A stretch of DNA of 64,000 nt from assembly GCA_049647265.1 (NCBI GenBank), contig JBARXJ010000061.1:1-64000 (forward strand), written 5' to 3'. Below are positions 54,136 through 61,344 of this stretch, piece after piece (positions within the stretch are counted from its first letter, which is position 1; every line of letters starts with the position of its first letter). Source of the stretch: JAAURB01 sp049647265 (GTDB lineage Bacteria > Cyanobacteriota > Cyanobacteriia > Cyanobacteriales > Microcoleaceae). The position numbers and the translations under genes were made by a program. The notes beneath the pieces were generated by a model. That model saw only the letters and a program-made list of their open reading frames with translations, ran no database searches and was not told where the DNA came from.

Positions 54136-56154
54136 TTAATGAGGTTCCCTTCTTCGGTCTTCCAACTTCGGTCTTCCTTCGTTAATCTTCTTTTTACAAA
54201 TAACTCGGTGAATATTGACTAACTGCCGCTTTCCTTTCAACGGAAGTGGCCCCCAAGATTCTGTTTCAAATTCTCCTTCAATATATTGTAACGTTTGCTG
54301 AGCAATTAAAACCCGACATAGACTGGATTGTCGATCTTTATAACAGCTTTCTAAGCGAGACGCAATATTTACACTATCGCCGAGTAATCCATATTCTAAG
54401 CGCTCTTTTCCGCCTAAACTCCCCGCAACAATAGGGCCTGTAAAAATCCCCACGCGCATTTGAATTATGGGCAAACCTCGCTTTTTCCAGTCTTTATTGA
54501 GGCGTTTCAACTGTTCGCCAAACTCCAAACCACAATTAACAGCATCTCGGGCATTAGTGGCAATATCATCTTCTGATTTTTGAGGAATTGGCACACCAAA
54601 TGCTGCCATAATTCCATCTCCTGTAAACTTATTAATAATACCATCATGACTCTGAACACAATGGGTTAAAATCCCTAAATATTCATTCAGCCATTCCATC
54701 AATTTTTCGGGGGGCATCTGTTCAGAAACAGTACTAAAATTTTTAATATCTGTAAACAGCATCGTCGCAATTAATCGTTGTCCGGGTAAAATACCATCTG
54801 ATAGTAAGTGATCCCGATTATCCCACAACGCTTTAGCAACCTGAGGAGAAGCATTTTGTCCCAGTAAGCGCATCATCATTTGTTGCTGTCGCTGGGCTCG
54901 AAATGCCCGGTAGGCAATGACTAAACCCATTGTAAACAAGAGAGCTAAACTCGGACTAACAATAGGAATCCATTGATGACGTAAAAAGCAAAGATAACAA
55001 AACGATAATAATAAACCGAGTAATACTGGAATTCCTAAGCCTAAAGCAATCGGATTGCGGCTCCATATCCCTAAACTTGCCCCCAACATTACCCAAGCAA
55101 CCATCCAACAGATTTCAATCCATTCGGGCCAGAACTTAAACAACGGACGTGTGCCTTTAACCGCATCTAAGATGTGACTCACCATATGAGCATGAATCAT
55201 AACCCCCGGCATTCTAGGGCTTTCTGTCTCTGTAGGACTATAAGGCGTGAGAAACAGATCTTTACCACTAGGGGCAGTAGTTCCAATTAAGACAATTTTA
55301 TCTTCAATCCAACTCGATTCAATGCGCCCATATAAAACCTGAGTAATAGTAATAGTACGGGCTACATTTTTAGGCGAACGATAATTTAATAACTGTTGAT
55401 ATCCTCGCTCATCAATGGTTTGAAATCCGCCATCTGTTTTATTGAGGGGTGAAAATGCGGCTTTTCCCCATAAAATAACATCAGGATCGGTTGAACTATT
55501 TTCTGGATAAATCTCTCGATCAGTTAAATATTTTAAAGCGAGTTGTAAAGCAAATGAATAAAAGTTTCCCGCTTCTGTTTGAGCAAATAATAAACTCCGA
55601 CGAACAACACCATCTGGATCGGTAACTAAACTATCATTAAAGCCAATTCGTTCGGCTGGCATCCCTCGTGGTGCAGCAATTTGGCTGGTTTCTCCATTCC
55701 CCAAAGTTTGAATCGCGATGATATTATTATTCTTTTCAAACTGTTCCTGTAACAGTTCAGCTCCCGGCTCATACTGAATATCTCGATAGATATCTAACCC
55801 TATCACAGCCGGCTCATATTGGGATAATTTCTCAATCAATCGAGCAATGATTTCATCGGACAAAGGCCAGTCATTGAAGGCACGAATATCTTCTTCTGTT
55901 ACTTCCACAATTAACAGTCGAGAGTCTGCACCCAAATCAGGCTGCCATCGAACCATTTGATCGTAAAATAGCAGCTCTAACGGTTGTAATAAACCCAATT
56001 GAGTCACAAGCAGCAGAAAAATACTACAAAAAATTGTCGCGGTTGCAACAACTTGCTTGCCGTTTAAATCAGGCCATTTTTTGATCCATTGTCTTAAGGT
56101 TGAAATCCCCACAGGCATCCTTAATCCTTTGCCAACCCAACACAATTGTGACAT
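54136..56154 (-). CDS. CHASE2-domain class III nucleotide cyclase
   Basis: A 672-residue membrane cyclase. A short N-terminal membrane segment (about 35-60) is followed by an extracellular CHASE2 sensor (about 65-330; LLIVEVTEEDIRAF, VIGLDIYRD, LIGTTAPSGKDLFLTPY read in part), three membrane helices (about 340-425) and a cyclase domain (about 465-640) with metal Asps in FTDIKNF and GDGIM. The adenine-selecting Lys is present (NKFTGDG), unlike the other cyclase in this window; the second position is Gly (EYGLLGDSVN). cAMP is therefore the likelier product. The last ~18 residues (EGRPKLEDRRREPH) are coded by an interspersed CTTCGGTCTTCC repeat. It has a HIP1 site upstream. Confidence 0.88.
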   Translation of the reverse strand: MSQLCWVGKGLRMPVGISTLRQWIKKWPDLNGKQVVATATIFCSIFLLLVTQLGLLQPLELLFYDQMVRWQPDLGADSRLLIVEVTEEDIRAFNDWPLSDEIIARLIEKLSQYEPAVIGLDIYRDIQYEPGAELLQEQFEKNNNIIAIQTLGNGETSQIAAPRGMPAERIGFNDSLVTDPDGVVRRSLLFAQTEAGNFYSFALQLALKYLTDREIYPENSSTDPDVILWGKAAFSPLNKTDGGFQTIDERGYQQLLNYRSPKNVARTITITQVLYGRIESSWIEDKIVLIGTTAPSGKDLFLTPYSPTETESPRMPGVMIHAHMVSHILDAVKGTRPLFKFWPEWIEICWMVAWVMLGASLGIWSRNPIALGLGIPVLLGLLLSFCYLCFLRHQWIPIVSPSLALLFTMGLVIAYRAFRAQRQQQMMMRLLGQNASPQVAKALWDNRDHLLSDGILPGQRLIATMLFTDIKNFSTVSEQMPPEKLMEWLNEYLGILTHCVQSHDGIINKFTGDGIMAAFGVPIPQKSEDDIATNARDAVNCGLEFGEQLKRLNKDWKKRGLPIIQMRVGIFTGPIVAGSLGGKERLEYGLLGDSVNIASRLESCYKDRQSSLCRVLIAQQTLQYIEGEFETESWGPLPLKGKRQLVNIHRVICKKKINEGRPKLEDRRREPH

Positions 56155-56263
56155 CGTTTCCGACTTAATTCCAATACCTTATTAATCCGGTGGCTAAACA
56201 CCTCAATCTGGGTAAAATTGAAATTTAGTAGCGATCGCGCTTGTTTAACATTTAAAGTAGCCT

Positions 56264-56368
56264 ATGAGAGTTAAACTTCGGATCAGTCGCTATCATGAAG
56301 GATGGTTGTTTGCATCCCAACTGGCAAGCATTGAACTGGTTAAGTGCAGCGAGAGTTATATTTTATGA
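56264..56368 (+). CDS. possible 34-residue leader ORF overlapping the methyltransferase start
   Basis: ATG AGA GTT to TTA TGA gives 34 residues (MRVKLRISRYHEGWLFASQL at its start). Its stop overlaps the methyltransferase ATG as ATGA, the usual sign of coupled translation. Family not recognised; it may be a real small protein, a leader, or a remnant of an upstream gene. Confidence 0.3.
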   Translation: MRVKLRISRYHEGWLFASQLASIELVKCSESYIL

Positions 56369-58104
56369 ATGCAGTTGAAATCGAAGAAGCCGTTTCCCAA
56401 CTAGCGCAATCCCCTTTTGACCCAGAAGAATTTCCCTTTGCCTTCCTCGAAGCCTTCGGCAATAAGTCAACCACCATTAAACGGCTTAAAAGTAAACGCA
56501 GTAACTCAACAAATAAATCAGACCTCGGTGGTGTACTCCAGCGTCATAATATCCATATCAAGGTTTGCCCGGAAGGCGAAGTAACGGCTACTCTCACAGC
56601 ATTACGAGAAAGCCCTGCTACGACGAAACATAAAGCTAAGTTTATCCTCGCGACTGATGGCAAAACCTTAGAAGCAGAAAATATTACTGACGGGGAGACC
56701 ATTGCCTGCGACTATCCCAACGTTGCTGACCACTTCGGATTTTTCCTAATGCTGGCGGGCATTACAACCGTTAAACAGATTCGGGAAAATGCTTTTGATA
56801 TTAAAGCCACGGGTCGCCTCAACCGCCTCTACATCGAACTACTCAAGGAAAATCCTGACTGGGACACAGCAGCACGTCGGGAGGAAATGAACCACTTTAT
56901 GGCGCGGTTAATCTTCTGTTTCTTTGCTGAAGATACAAATATTTTCCATAGTAATAACCTCTTCACAGACACTATTGCACAGATGAGTGCGAAGGATTCC
57001 TCGAATACCCACGAGGTGCTGTCAGAGCTGTTTAGAGCCATGTGTACGCCGCAAAAAGAGCGCGTAGGGTGGGGGATTCGTAATTGGGCTAATTGCTTTC
57101 CTTATGTGAATGGGGGGCTGTTTAACCCTCATCCTCTAACTCCTTCTCCCAAGCCAGAAGAAGAGCTATTTCACCCTCATCCCCTAACCCCTTCTCCCAA
57201 GCCAGGAAAAGGAGGACAAAGTTCGGCTCCCCTCTCCTCTTCTGGGAGAGCGGGTGGGGGTGAGGGCACATACTGGGAAATCTCTCCTGCCCTTAAAAAG
57301 AAAATGACTGAGGTTGCCCGTCAATTTCGTAAAGAACCAACTCCTAGTGAAAAAATCCTCTGGCAAGCCTTGCGCGGACGCAAACTAGAAGGACGAAAGT
57401 TCAGACGACAACAGCCGATAGGTGTTTTCATTGTTGACTTCTTTTGTGCAGCCGAGCGGGTGATTGTGGAAGTAGATGGAGGCGTACATAACTCACAGCA
57501 ACAAGCAGACCAACAACGGCAGGAGTTGCTGGAGTCCTTGGGCCTGAGAGTGGTTCGTGTCAGCAGTGAGTTGGTCGAAAGAAATTTAGATGAAGCATTG
57601 GCTATCGTGCAACAAGCGTTTAGCCCTCATCCCCTAACCCCTTCTTCCAAGCCAGGAGAAGGGGAACAAGATCTGGTTTTTCCTAATTCTCTAACTTCTT
57701 CTCCCAAGCCAGGAGAAGGAGGACAAAGTTCGGCTCCCCTCTCTTCCTCTGGGAGAGGGGCTGGGGGTGAGGGTTTTCAATCTGGAAAAGGGGAACAAGA
57801 TCCGGCTCCCCTGTCCTCTTCTGAGAGAGAAGCGGGAGATGAGGGCATAGCAGTACCCCGTTTTAGTAAAATTGCCCGCTCTTATTTGCTGCACGTTGGC
57901 AGTCTTGACTGGAAGCAGATCAATCCCGATATCTTTGGCTCGATGATTCAGGCAGTGGCGGATGAGGAGGAACGAGGGGCGCTGGGAATGCACTATACCA
58001 GTGTACCGAATATCCTCAAAGTATTAAATCCGCTATTTTTGGATGATTTGCGTTGGCGAAGCCTCTCACGAGTGAGAATCGCAACTGAAAACCGCAGAAA
58101 ATAA
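56365..58104 (+). CDS. MmeI-like DNA methyltransferase, N-terminal part, with embedded DUF559 endonuclease cassette (frameshifted)
   Basis: From the ATG at 56365, about 579 residues. Residues 1-250 match the N-terminal and helical-spacer regions of MmeI-type restriction-modification proteins (GGVLQRHNIHIKVCPEG, RLIFCFFAEDTNIF, FPYVNGGLF). The next 240 codons are foreign: repeat-coded PLTPSPKPG/PLSSSGRAGGGEG, a complete DUF559 Vsr-like domain (FRRQQPIGVFIVDFF, IVEVDGGVH), and repeat-coded peptide again. The host then resumes (VPRFSKIARSYLLH, MHYTSVPNILKVLNPLFLDDL) and runs off frame into RWRSLSRVRIATENRRK and a stop because of a palindromic insertion. The catalytic methylase core lies in the next frame, so a complete enzyme is unlikely unless frameshifting occurs or the two parts assemble. 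Confidence 0.8.
   Translation: MNAVEIEEAVSQLAQSPFDPEEFPFAFLEAFGNKSTTIKRLKSKRSNSTNKSDLGGVLQRHNIHIKVCPEGEVTATLTALRESPATTKHKAKFILATDGKTLEAENITDGETIACDYPNVADHFGFFLMLAGITTVKQIRENAFDIKATGRLNRLYIELLKENPDWDTAARREEMNHFMARLIFCFFAEDTNIFHSNNLFTDTIAQMSAKDSSNTHEVLSELFRAMCTPQKERVGWGIRNWANCFPYVNGGLFNPHPLTPSPKPEEELFHPHPLTPSPKPGKGGQSSAPLSSSGRAGGGEGTYWEISPALKKKMTEVARQFRKEPTPSEKILWQALRGRKLEGRKFRRQQPIGVFIVDFFCAAERVIVEVDGGVHNSQQQADQQRQELLESLGLRVVRVSSELVERNLDEALAIVQQAFSPHPLTPSSKPGEGEQDLVFPNSLTSSPKPGEGGQSSAPLSSSGRGAGGEGFQSGKGEQDPAPLSSSEREAGDEGIAVPRFSKIARSYLLHVGSLDWKQINPDIFGSMIQAVADEEERGALGMHYTSVPNILKVLNPLFLDDLRWRSLSRVRIATENRRK
57126..57266. repeat. left flanking palindromic repeat of the DUF559 cassette
   Basis: Two partial copies of CCCTCATCCCCTAACCCCTTCTCCCA-type sequence (split here by degeneracy), then the inverse CTGGGAGAGCGGGTGGGGG ending TGAGGG. 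Together they form a long imperfect hairpin. In frame they read HPLTPSPKPG and PLSSSGRAGGGEG. Confidence 0.75.
57624..57845. repeat. right flanking palindromic repeats of the DUF559 cassette
   Basis: Two or three degenerate copies of the same palindrome family, starting CCCTCATCCCC and ending GATGAGGG, with CTGGGAGAGGGGCTGGGGG in the middle. They read HPLTPSSKPGEG, PLSSSGRGAGGEG and PLSSSEREAGDEG. Differences between copies show that they have been in place for some time. Confidence 0.75.
58056..58082. repeat. palindromic insertion that frameshifts the methyltransferase gene
   Basis: GCGAAGCC-TCTCAC-GA-GTGAGA-ATCGC: TCTCAC (58064-58069) pairs with GTGAGA (58072-58077), and the outer GCGA pairs with TCGC. 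The host frame before (LFLDDL) and after (QLKTAENNSRKLLNL, starting at 58082) is clear, and the frames differ by one base. The element is of the short GCGAAGCCTCTC...GAGAATCGC type dispersed in cyanobacterial genomes. Confidence 0.8.
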
Positions 58105-58117
58105 TAGCCGCAAGTTA

Positions 58118-59914
58118 TTGAATTTACGGTCTCGAATTGCGCGAATTCGGGTGTTTGACCCCGCTTGTGGATCGGGTAATTTCCTGGTCATTGCTTACAA
58201 AGAAATGCGCTCAATAGAGGCAGAAATTAATCGTCGTCGAGGAGAAGAAAATCGGAAGTCAGAGATTCCTTTAACCAATTTTCGCGGGATTGAAATTCGC
58301 CATTTTGCCGCAGAGATTGCCCGGTTAGCGTTGATTATTGCGGAGTATCAATGTGATGTATTGTATCTGGGACAACTTACAGCTTGCGAACTGTTTCTGC
58401 CACTGAAGCAGGATAACTGGATTACCTGTGGCAATGCCTTACGGTTAGATTGGTTAAGTCTTTGTCCGCCAACGGGAACCGATGTAAAGGTGCAAGGTGA
58501 GGATTTATTAAGTTTGTTGCATGATGAAGCGGAGATTGAGTTTGAGAATGAAGGAGGGGAAACTTATATTTGTGGAAATCCGCCCTATTTGGGTTCTACT
58601 TGGCAATCGAAAGAACAAAAAGACGATCTCAAACAAATCTTTAGTGGACGAACTAAAACCTGGAAATCCCTCGATTATGTGGCAGGTTGGTTTATGAAAG
58701 CGGCAGACTACGGAACACAGACAAAATCTGCGGCGGCGTTTGTATCTACTAATTCAATCTGTCAGGGGCAACAAGTGCCAATTTTATGGCCGTTAATTTT
58801 TAAGACAAAACACGAAATTGCTTTTGCTCACACTTCTTTTAAATGGGCAAATTTAGCCAGTCATAATGCAGGGGTAACGGTAGTTATTGTCGGAATTTCT
58901 AATCATGCTGAAAAAATTCGACAGTTATTTTCTATTGATGAAAACGGTGAGACAGTTGTAAAAGAAGCTGAGAATATCAATGCTTATTTGGTGGCTGGGT
59001 CTAACGTTATTGTTGAAAAAGCGATGAAGCCGTTAGATGGCTTCTTTGAAATGAGTTTTGGTAACAAACCTGTTGATGGTGGAGGTCTTCTGCTCACATC
59101 AGATGAAACAAGGCTACTTCGCAAACAAAATGAGACCGCTTATCAAGACTTCGTTCGACCTTACCTGGGATCGGAAGAGTTGATTAATGGAAAATTACGT
59201 TTTTCCCTTTGGATTTCTGACGATGAAGCTAAAGAAGCGATAAAGTATTCTTTTATTACCGAGCGACTAGAAAAAGTGCGAAAGATGCGAGATTCCAGTA
59301 ATAAAAAACAAACGAGAGAGGCTGCATCTTGGCCACATCGCTTTGGTGAAATTCGGCATCAACCCAGTAAATATTCAATTGTTGTTCCTCGTGTTAGCTC
59401 TGAAAACCGAGAATTTCTTCCTGTAGGTCTTGTTCAAGCTGGGACAATTATCGGCGATCGCAACTTCGCCCTCTACGATGCCCCTCTGTGGAATATGGCA
59501 CTCATTGCCTCCCGCCTCCATTGGGTCTGGATCGGCACTGTTTGCGTCCGGCTTGAAATGCGTTTCTCCTACTCCAATACCCTTGGCTGGAACACTTTCC
59601 CCGTCCCCACCCTCACCGAGCAAAACAAAACAGACCTTACCCGTTGTGCTGAGGATATTCTGCTAGCAAGAGAGCATTATTTCCCTGCCACTATTGCCGA
59701 TATGTACGATCCAAAACGTATGGATAACGAGTTTCCTTTAGTTCGAGAAGCACACGATCGCAACGACGAAATCTTAGAGCGAATTTATATCGGTCGCCGC
59801 TTCAAAAACGATACGGAGCGATTGGAGAAACTGTTTGAATTGTATACTAAAATGACCAGACAAATAGCGTCATCGAAAAAGTCTGCAAAAAGGAAAACTC
59901 AAGGAGGCAAATAA
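58118..59914 (+). CDS. MmeI-like DNA methyltransferase, catalytic and C-terminal part
   Basis: 598 residues from a TTG. No ATG occurs before 58205, and the frame is open back to 58076, which shows that this is the continuation of the gene beginning at 56365. It has methylase motif I VFDPACGSGNFL (about 12-23) and motif IV CGNPPYLG (Asn154), as in N6-adenine methyltransferases, followed by a target-recognition region (about 290-480) and a helical C-terminus ending in Lys-rich KKSAKRKTQ. All catalytic motifs are intact, so it could still act if expressed or complemented. The stop TAA overlaps the mntA ATG (TAATG). Confidence 0.85.
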   Translation: MNLRSRIARIRVFDPACGSGNFLVIAYKEMRSIEAEINRRRGEENRKSEIPLTNFRGIEIRHFAAEIARLALIIAEYQCDVLYLGQLTACELFLPLKQDNWITCGNALRLDWLSLCPPTGTDVKVQGEDLLSLLHDEAEIEFENEGGETYICGNPPYLGSTWQSKEQKDDLKQIFSGRTKTWKSLDYVAGWFMKAADYGTQTKSAAAFVSTNSICQGQQVPILWPLIFKTKHEIAFAHTSFKWANLASHNAGVTVVIVGISNHAEKIRQLFSIDENGETVVKEAENINAYLVAGSNVIVEKAMKPLDGFFEMSFGNKPVDGGGLLLTSDETRLLRKQNETAYQDFVRPYLGSEELINGKLRFSLWISDDEAKEAIKYSFITERLEKVRKMRDSSNKKQTREAASWPHRFGEIRHQPSKYSIVVPRVSSENREFLPVGLVQAGTIIGDRNFALYDAPLWNMALIASRLHWVWIGTVCVRLEMRFSYSNTLGWNTFPVPTLTEQNKTDLTRCAEDILLAREHYFPATIADMYDPKRMDNEFPLVREAHDRNDEILERIYIGRRFKNDTERLEKLFELYTKMTRQIASSKKSAKRKTQGGK

Positions 59915-60243
59915 TGAATATCGCAATCGAGCTTCCGATGAATAAAATTACTGAATTTTGTCAAAAATGGCAAGTAATAGAATTTGCCCTATTTGGCTCA
60001 GTTTTGCGCGATGACTTCTGCCCTGACAGCGATATTGATGTGATGGTGCAATTTCATCGAGATGCTCACCCCAGATTTAGTACTCTAGATCGGATGGAAA
60101 CAGAACTCAAAATCATATTTGATCGCGATGTTGACCTAATTACCCGTCAGGGTATTGAGACCAGCCGCAATTACCTACGCCGTCACGAAATTTTATCTTC
60201 TGCCCAGGTAATTTATGCAACGAGATCTACAATTTCTGCTTGA
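59914..60243 (+). CDS. mntA: MntA-type nucleotidyltransferase antitoxin
   Basis: A 109-residue minimal nucleotidyltransferase: FALFGSVLRDDF with the Gly-Ser motif (about 26-37) and SDIDVMVQF (about 41-49), giving the GSx9-10DxD active site. In the MntA-HepT system MntA AMPylates the HepT toxin to neutralise it. AAGGAGG lies 7-13 bases before the ATG. The 3' end overlaps hepT by 29 bp, typical for this pair. It lies inside the defence cluster between the methylase and helicase genes. Confidence 0.88.
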   Translation: MNIAIELPMNKITEFCQKWQVIEFALFGSVLRDDFCPDSDIDVMVQFHRDAHPRFSTLDRMETELKIIFDRDVDLITRQGIETSRNYLRRHEILSSAQVIYATRSTISA

Positions 60244-60553
60244 TATGCTGCAATCGGCAGAACTAATTATCACCTACACAAATCAGTGCGAAAAAGATGA
60301 GTTTATTAACAATATTCAGCTTCAAGATGCAGTTATTCGGAGACTTTTGGTAATTGCTGAAGCCGCTAGACGAGTTTCAGAAACGACTCAACAAACTTTA
60401 CCAAATATTTCTTGGCAAGAAATCAACGGCATGAGAAATCGATTAGTTCACGAATATGATGATGTTAATCTTAATATCGTTTGGGATGTGGTTCAGTTCG
60501 AGATACCGCAGTTGATTGAAACTTTAAAGGTTAAGATTCCACCTGAACCTTAA
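60215..60553 (+). CDS. hepT: HepT-like HEPN ribonuclease toxin (DUF86)
   Basis: A 112-residue all-helical HEPN protein with the catalytic RX4H motif in MRNRLVHEYDDVN (about 82-94), followed by the Tyr that MntA modifies in this family. QDAVIRRLLVIAEAARRVS is the usual third helix. It cleaves RNA when freed of MntA control. The overlap with mntA by 29 bp supports the pairing. Confidence 0.88.
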   Translation: MQRDLQFLLDMLQSAELIITYTNQCEKDEFINNIQLQDAVIRRLLVIAEAARRVSETTQQTLPNISWQEINGMRNRLVHEYDDVNLNIVWDVVQFEIPQLIETLKVKIPPEP

Positions 60554-60567
60554 CGATTGGGTGGTTA

Positions 60568-60672
60568 ATGCCTCAGCAAGTTAAAATCGAAATCAGATCC
60601 TCGCAGGATAGAATAATGATTTCAGTTCCGAGTGATTCACCACGGAATATACAGACGTGGCTACAATGCTAG
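60568..60672 (+). other. short open frame in the hepT-DUF4258 gap
   Basis: A 34-codon frame (MPQQVKIEIRSSQDRIMIS at its start) with no recognised family and a GTGG start context. It may be chance or a remnant. The 176-bp gap between hepT and the DUF4258 gene holds nothing else. Confidence 0.15.
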
Positions 60673-60729
60673 AAGCGTGGCGGGTGGAGAAATATATGTG
60701 AATAAAATGTTCAATTCTCGTATCCATCA

Positions 60730-61062
60730 ATGACTACGCTCATTATAGAAATACGCCGCAAATTTACTCTTGAGCAATTTGAATTTTCAAAGCACGCTGT
60801 TGATCAATCTATCATACGGCAAGTTCGAGTTCAAGAAATTAGGGAAGCCATTGCCAATGGTCAAGTCATTGAGGATTACCCCCAAGATAAATATGGCCCG
60901 AGCTGCCTGATTTGTGGCATCACGGAAATACAACGCCCGATTCATGTCCAGTGTAGTTATCCGGGTCGTACACTTATCAAAATTATCACAGTATATGAAC
61001 CTGACCCCCAACGCTGGAATGCTAACTTTACCCAAAGGAGACAGACTCAAAATGACAACTGA
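60730..61062 (+). CDS. DUF4258 protein, putative toxin
   Basis: A 110-residue DUF4258 protein: FEFSKHAVDQSIIRQVRVQEIREAI (read in part), IEDYPQDKYGPSCLICG, PIHVQCSY and LIKIITVYEPDPQRW. The fold resembles MqsR/RelE-like toxins, and DUF4258 genes are commonly paired with YgiT/MqsA-like antitoxins, as here. Its last 11 bases overlap the next gene. Toxicity is inferred from family and pairing. The cluster now contains two toxin-antitoxin pairs in series. Confidence 0.8.
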   Translation: MTTLIIEIRRKFTLEQFEFSKHAVDQSIIRQVRVQEIREAIANGQVIEDYPQDKYGPSCLICGITEIQRPIHVQCSYPGRTLIKIITVYEPDPQRWNANFTQRRQTQNDN

Positions 61063-61273
61063 TTCGCAAGAGACCCTGGTTGAAAAAACCGTAACCTACA
61101 TCCTAAACCTGGATGGTAAACTTGTCCTGATTGAGAATGTGCCAGCCCGTGTTAACGAAGAAACCGGCGAGCAATTTTTCTCACCCTCAACCGTAGAGCG
61201 TTTGCAGCAGACTATTCTAGACTCCCCAAACCCCGATCATTTTATTAATGTTCCTGTATACAACTATTGCTGA
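61052..61273 (+). CDS. YgiT/MqsA-like antitoxin lacking zinc cysteines
   Basis: A 73-residue protein from the ATG at 61052; AAAGGAG at 61034-61040 fits. VTYILNLDGKLVLIENVPARVNEETGEQFFSP (read in part) follows the YgiT pattern in which 'vpA.vC..CGE' carries zinc, but both cysteines are replaced (VNEETGE) and the N-terminal CxxC is also gone. A C-terminal NYC ends the protein. It is the likely antitoxin for the overlapping DUF4258 gene; the DNA-binding helix-turn-helix domain of full MqsA is absent. Confidence 0.75.
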   Translation: MTTDSQETLVEKTVTYILNLDGKLVLIENVPARVNEETGEQFFSPSTVERLQQTILDSPNPDHFINVPVYNYC

Positions 61274-61344
61274 AGATGCGGCATAACCTCAAACACAGTA
61301 CCCTAACTGTTGCGGCACTTTTCTATGAAATCTCAATCTAGCCG

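Larger units (their letters stand above)
57126..57845 (+). mobile_element. 720-bp repeat-bounded DUF559 endonuclease cassette
   Basis: Both ends carry the CCCTCATCCCCTAACCCC...GGGGTGAGGG palindrome family (57126-57266 and 57624-57845). The core (57267-57623) encodes ~118 residues of a DUF559 protein beginning YWEISPALKKKMTEVARQF and holding PTPSEKILWQALR and the acidic IVDFF/VEVDG pair. The length is exactly 240 codons, so the host frame passes through. Stand-alone DUF559 genes bounded by this repeat are common in cyanobacteria, which suggests that the gene moves with its repeats (inference). Confidence 0.7.

Noticed and set aside
57184..57366. Small minus-strand ORFs in the DUF559 cassette
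   Set aside because: They are the reverse reading of GC-rich palindromic repeats, not genes.
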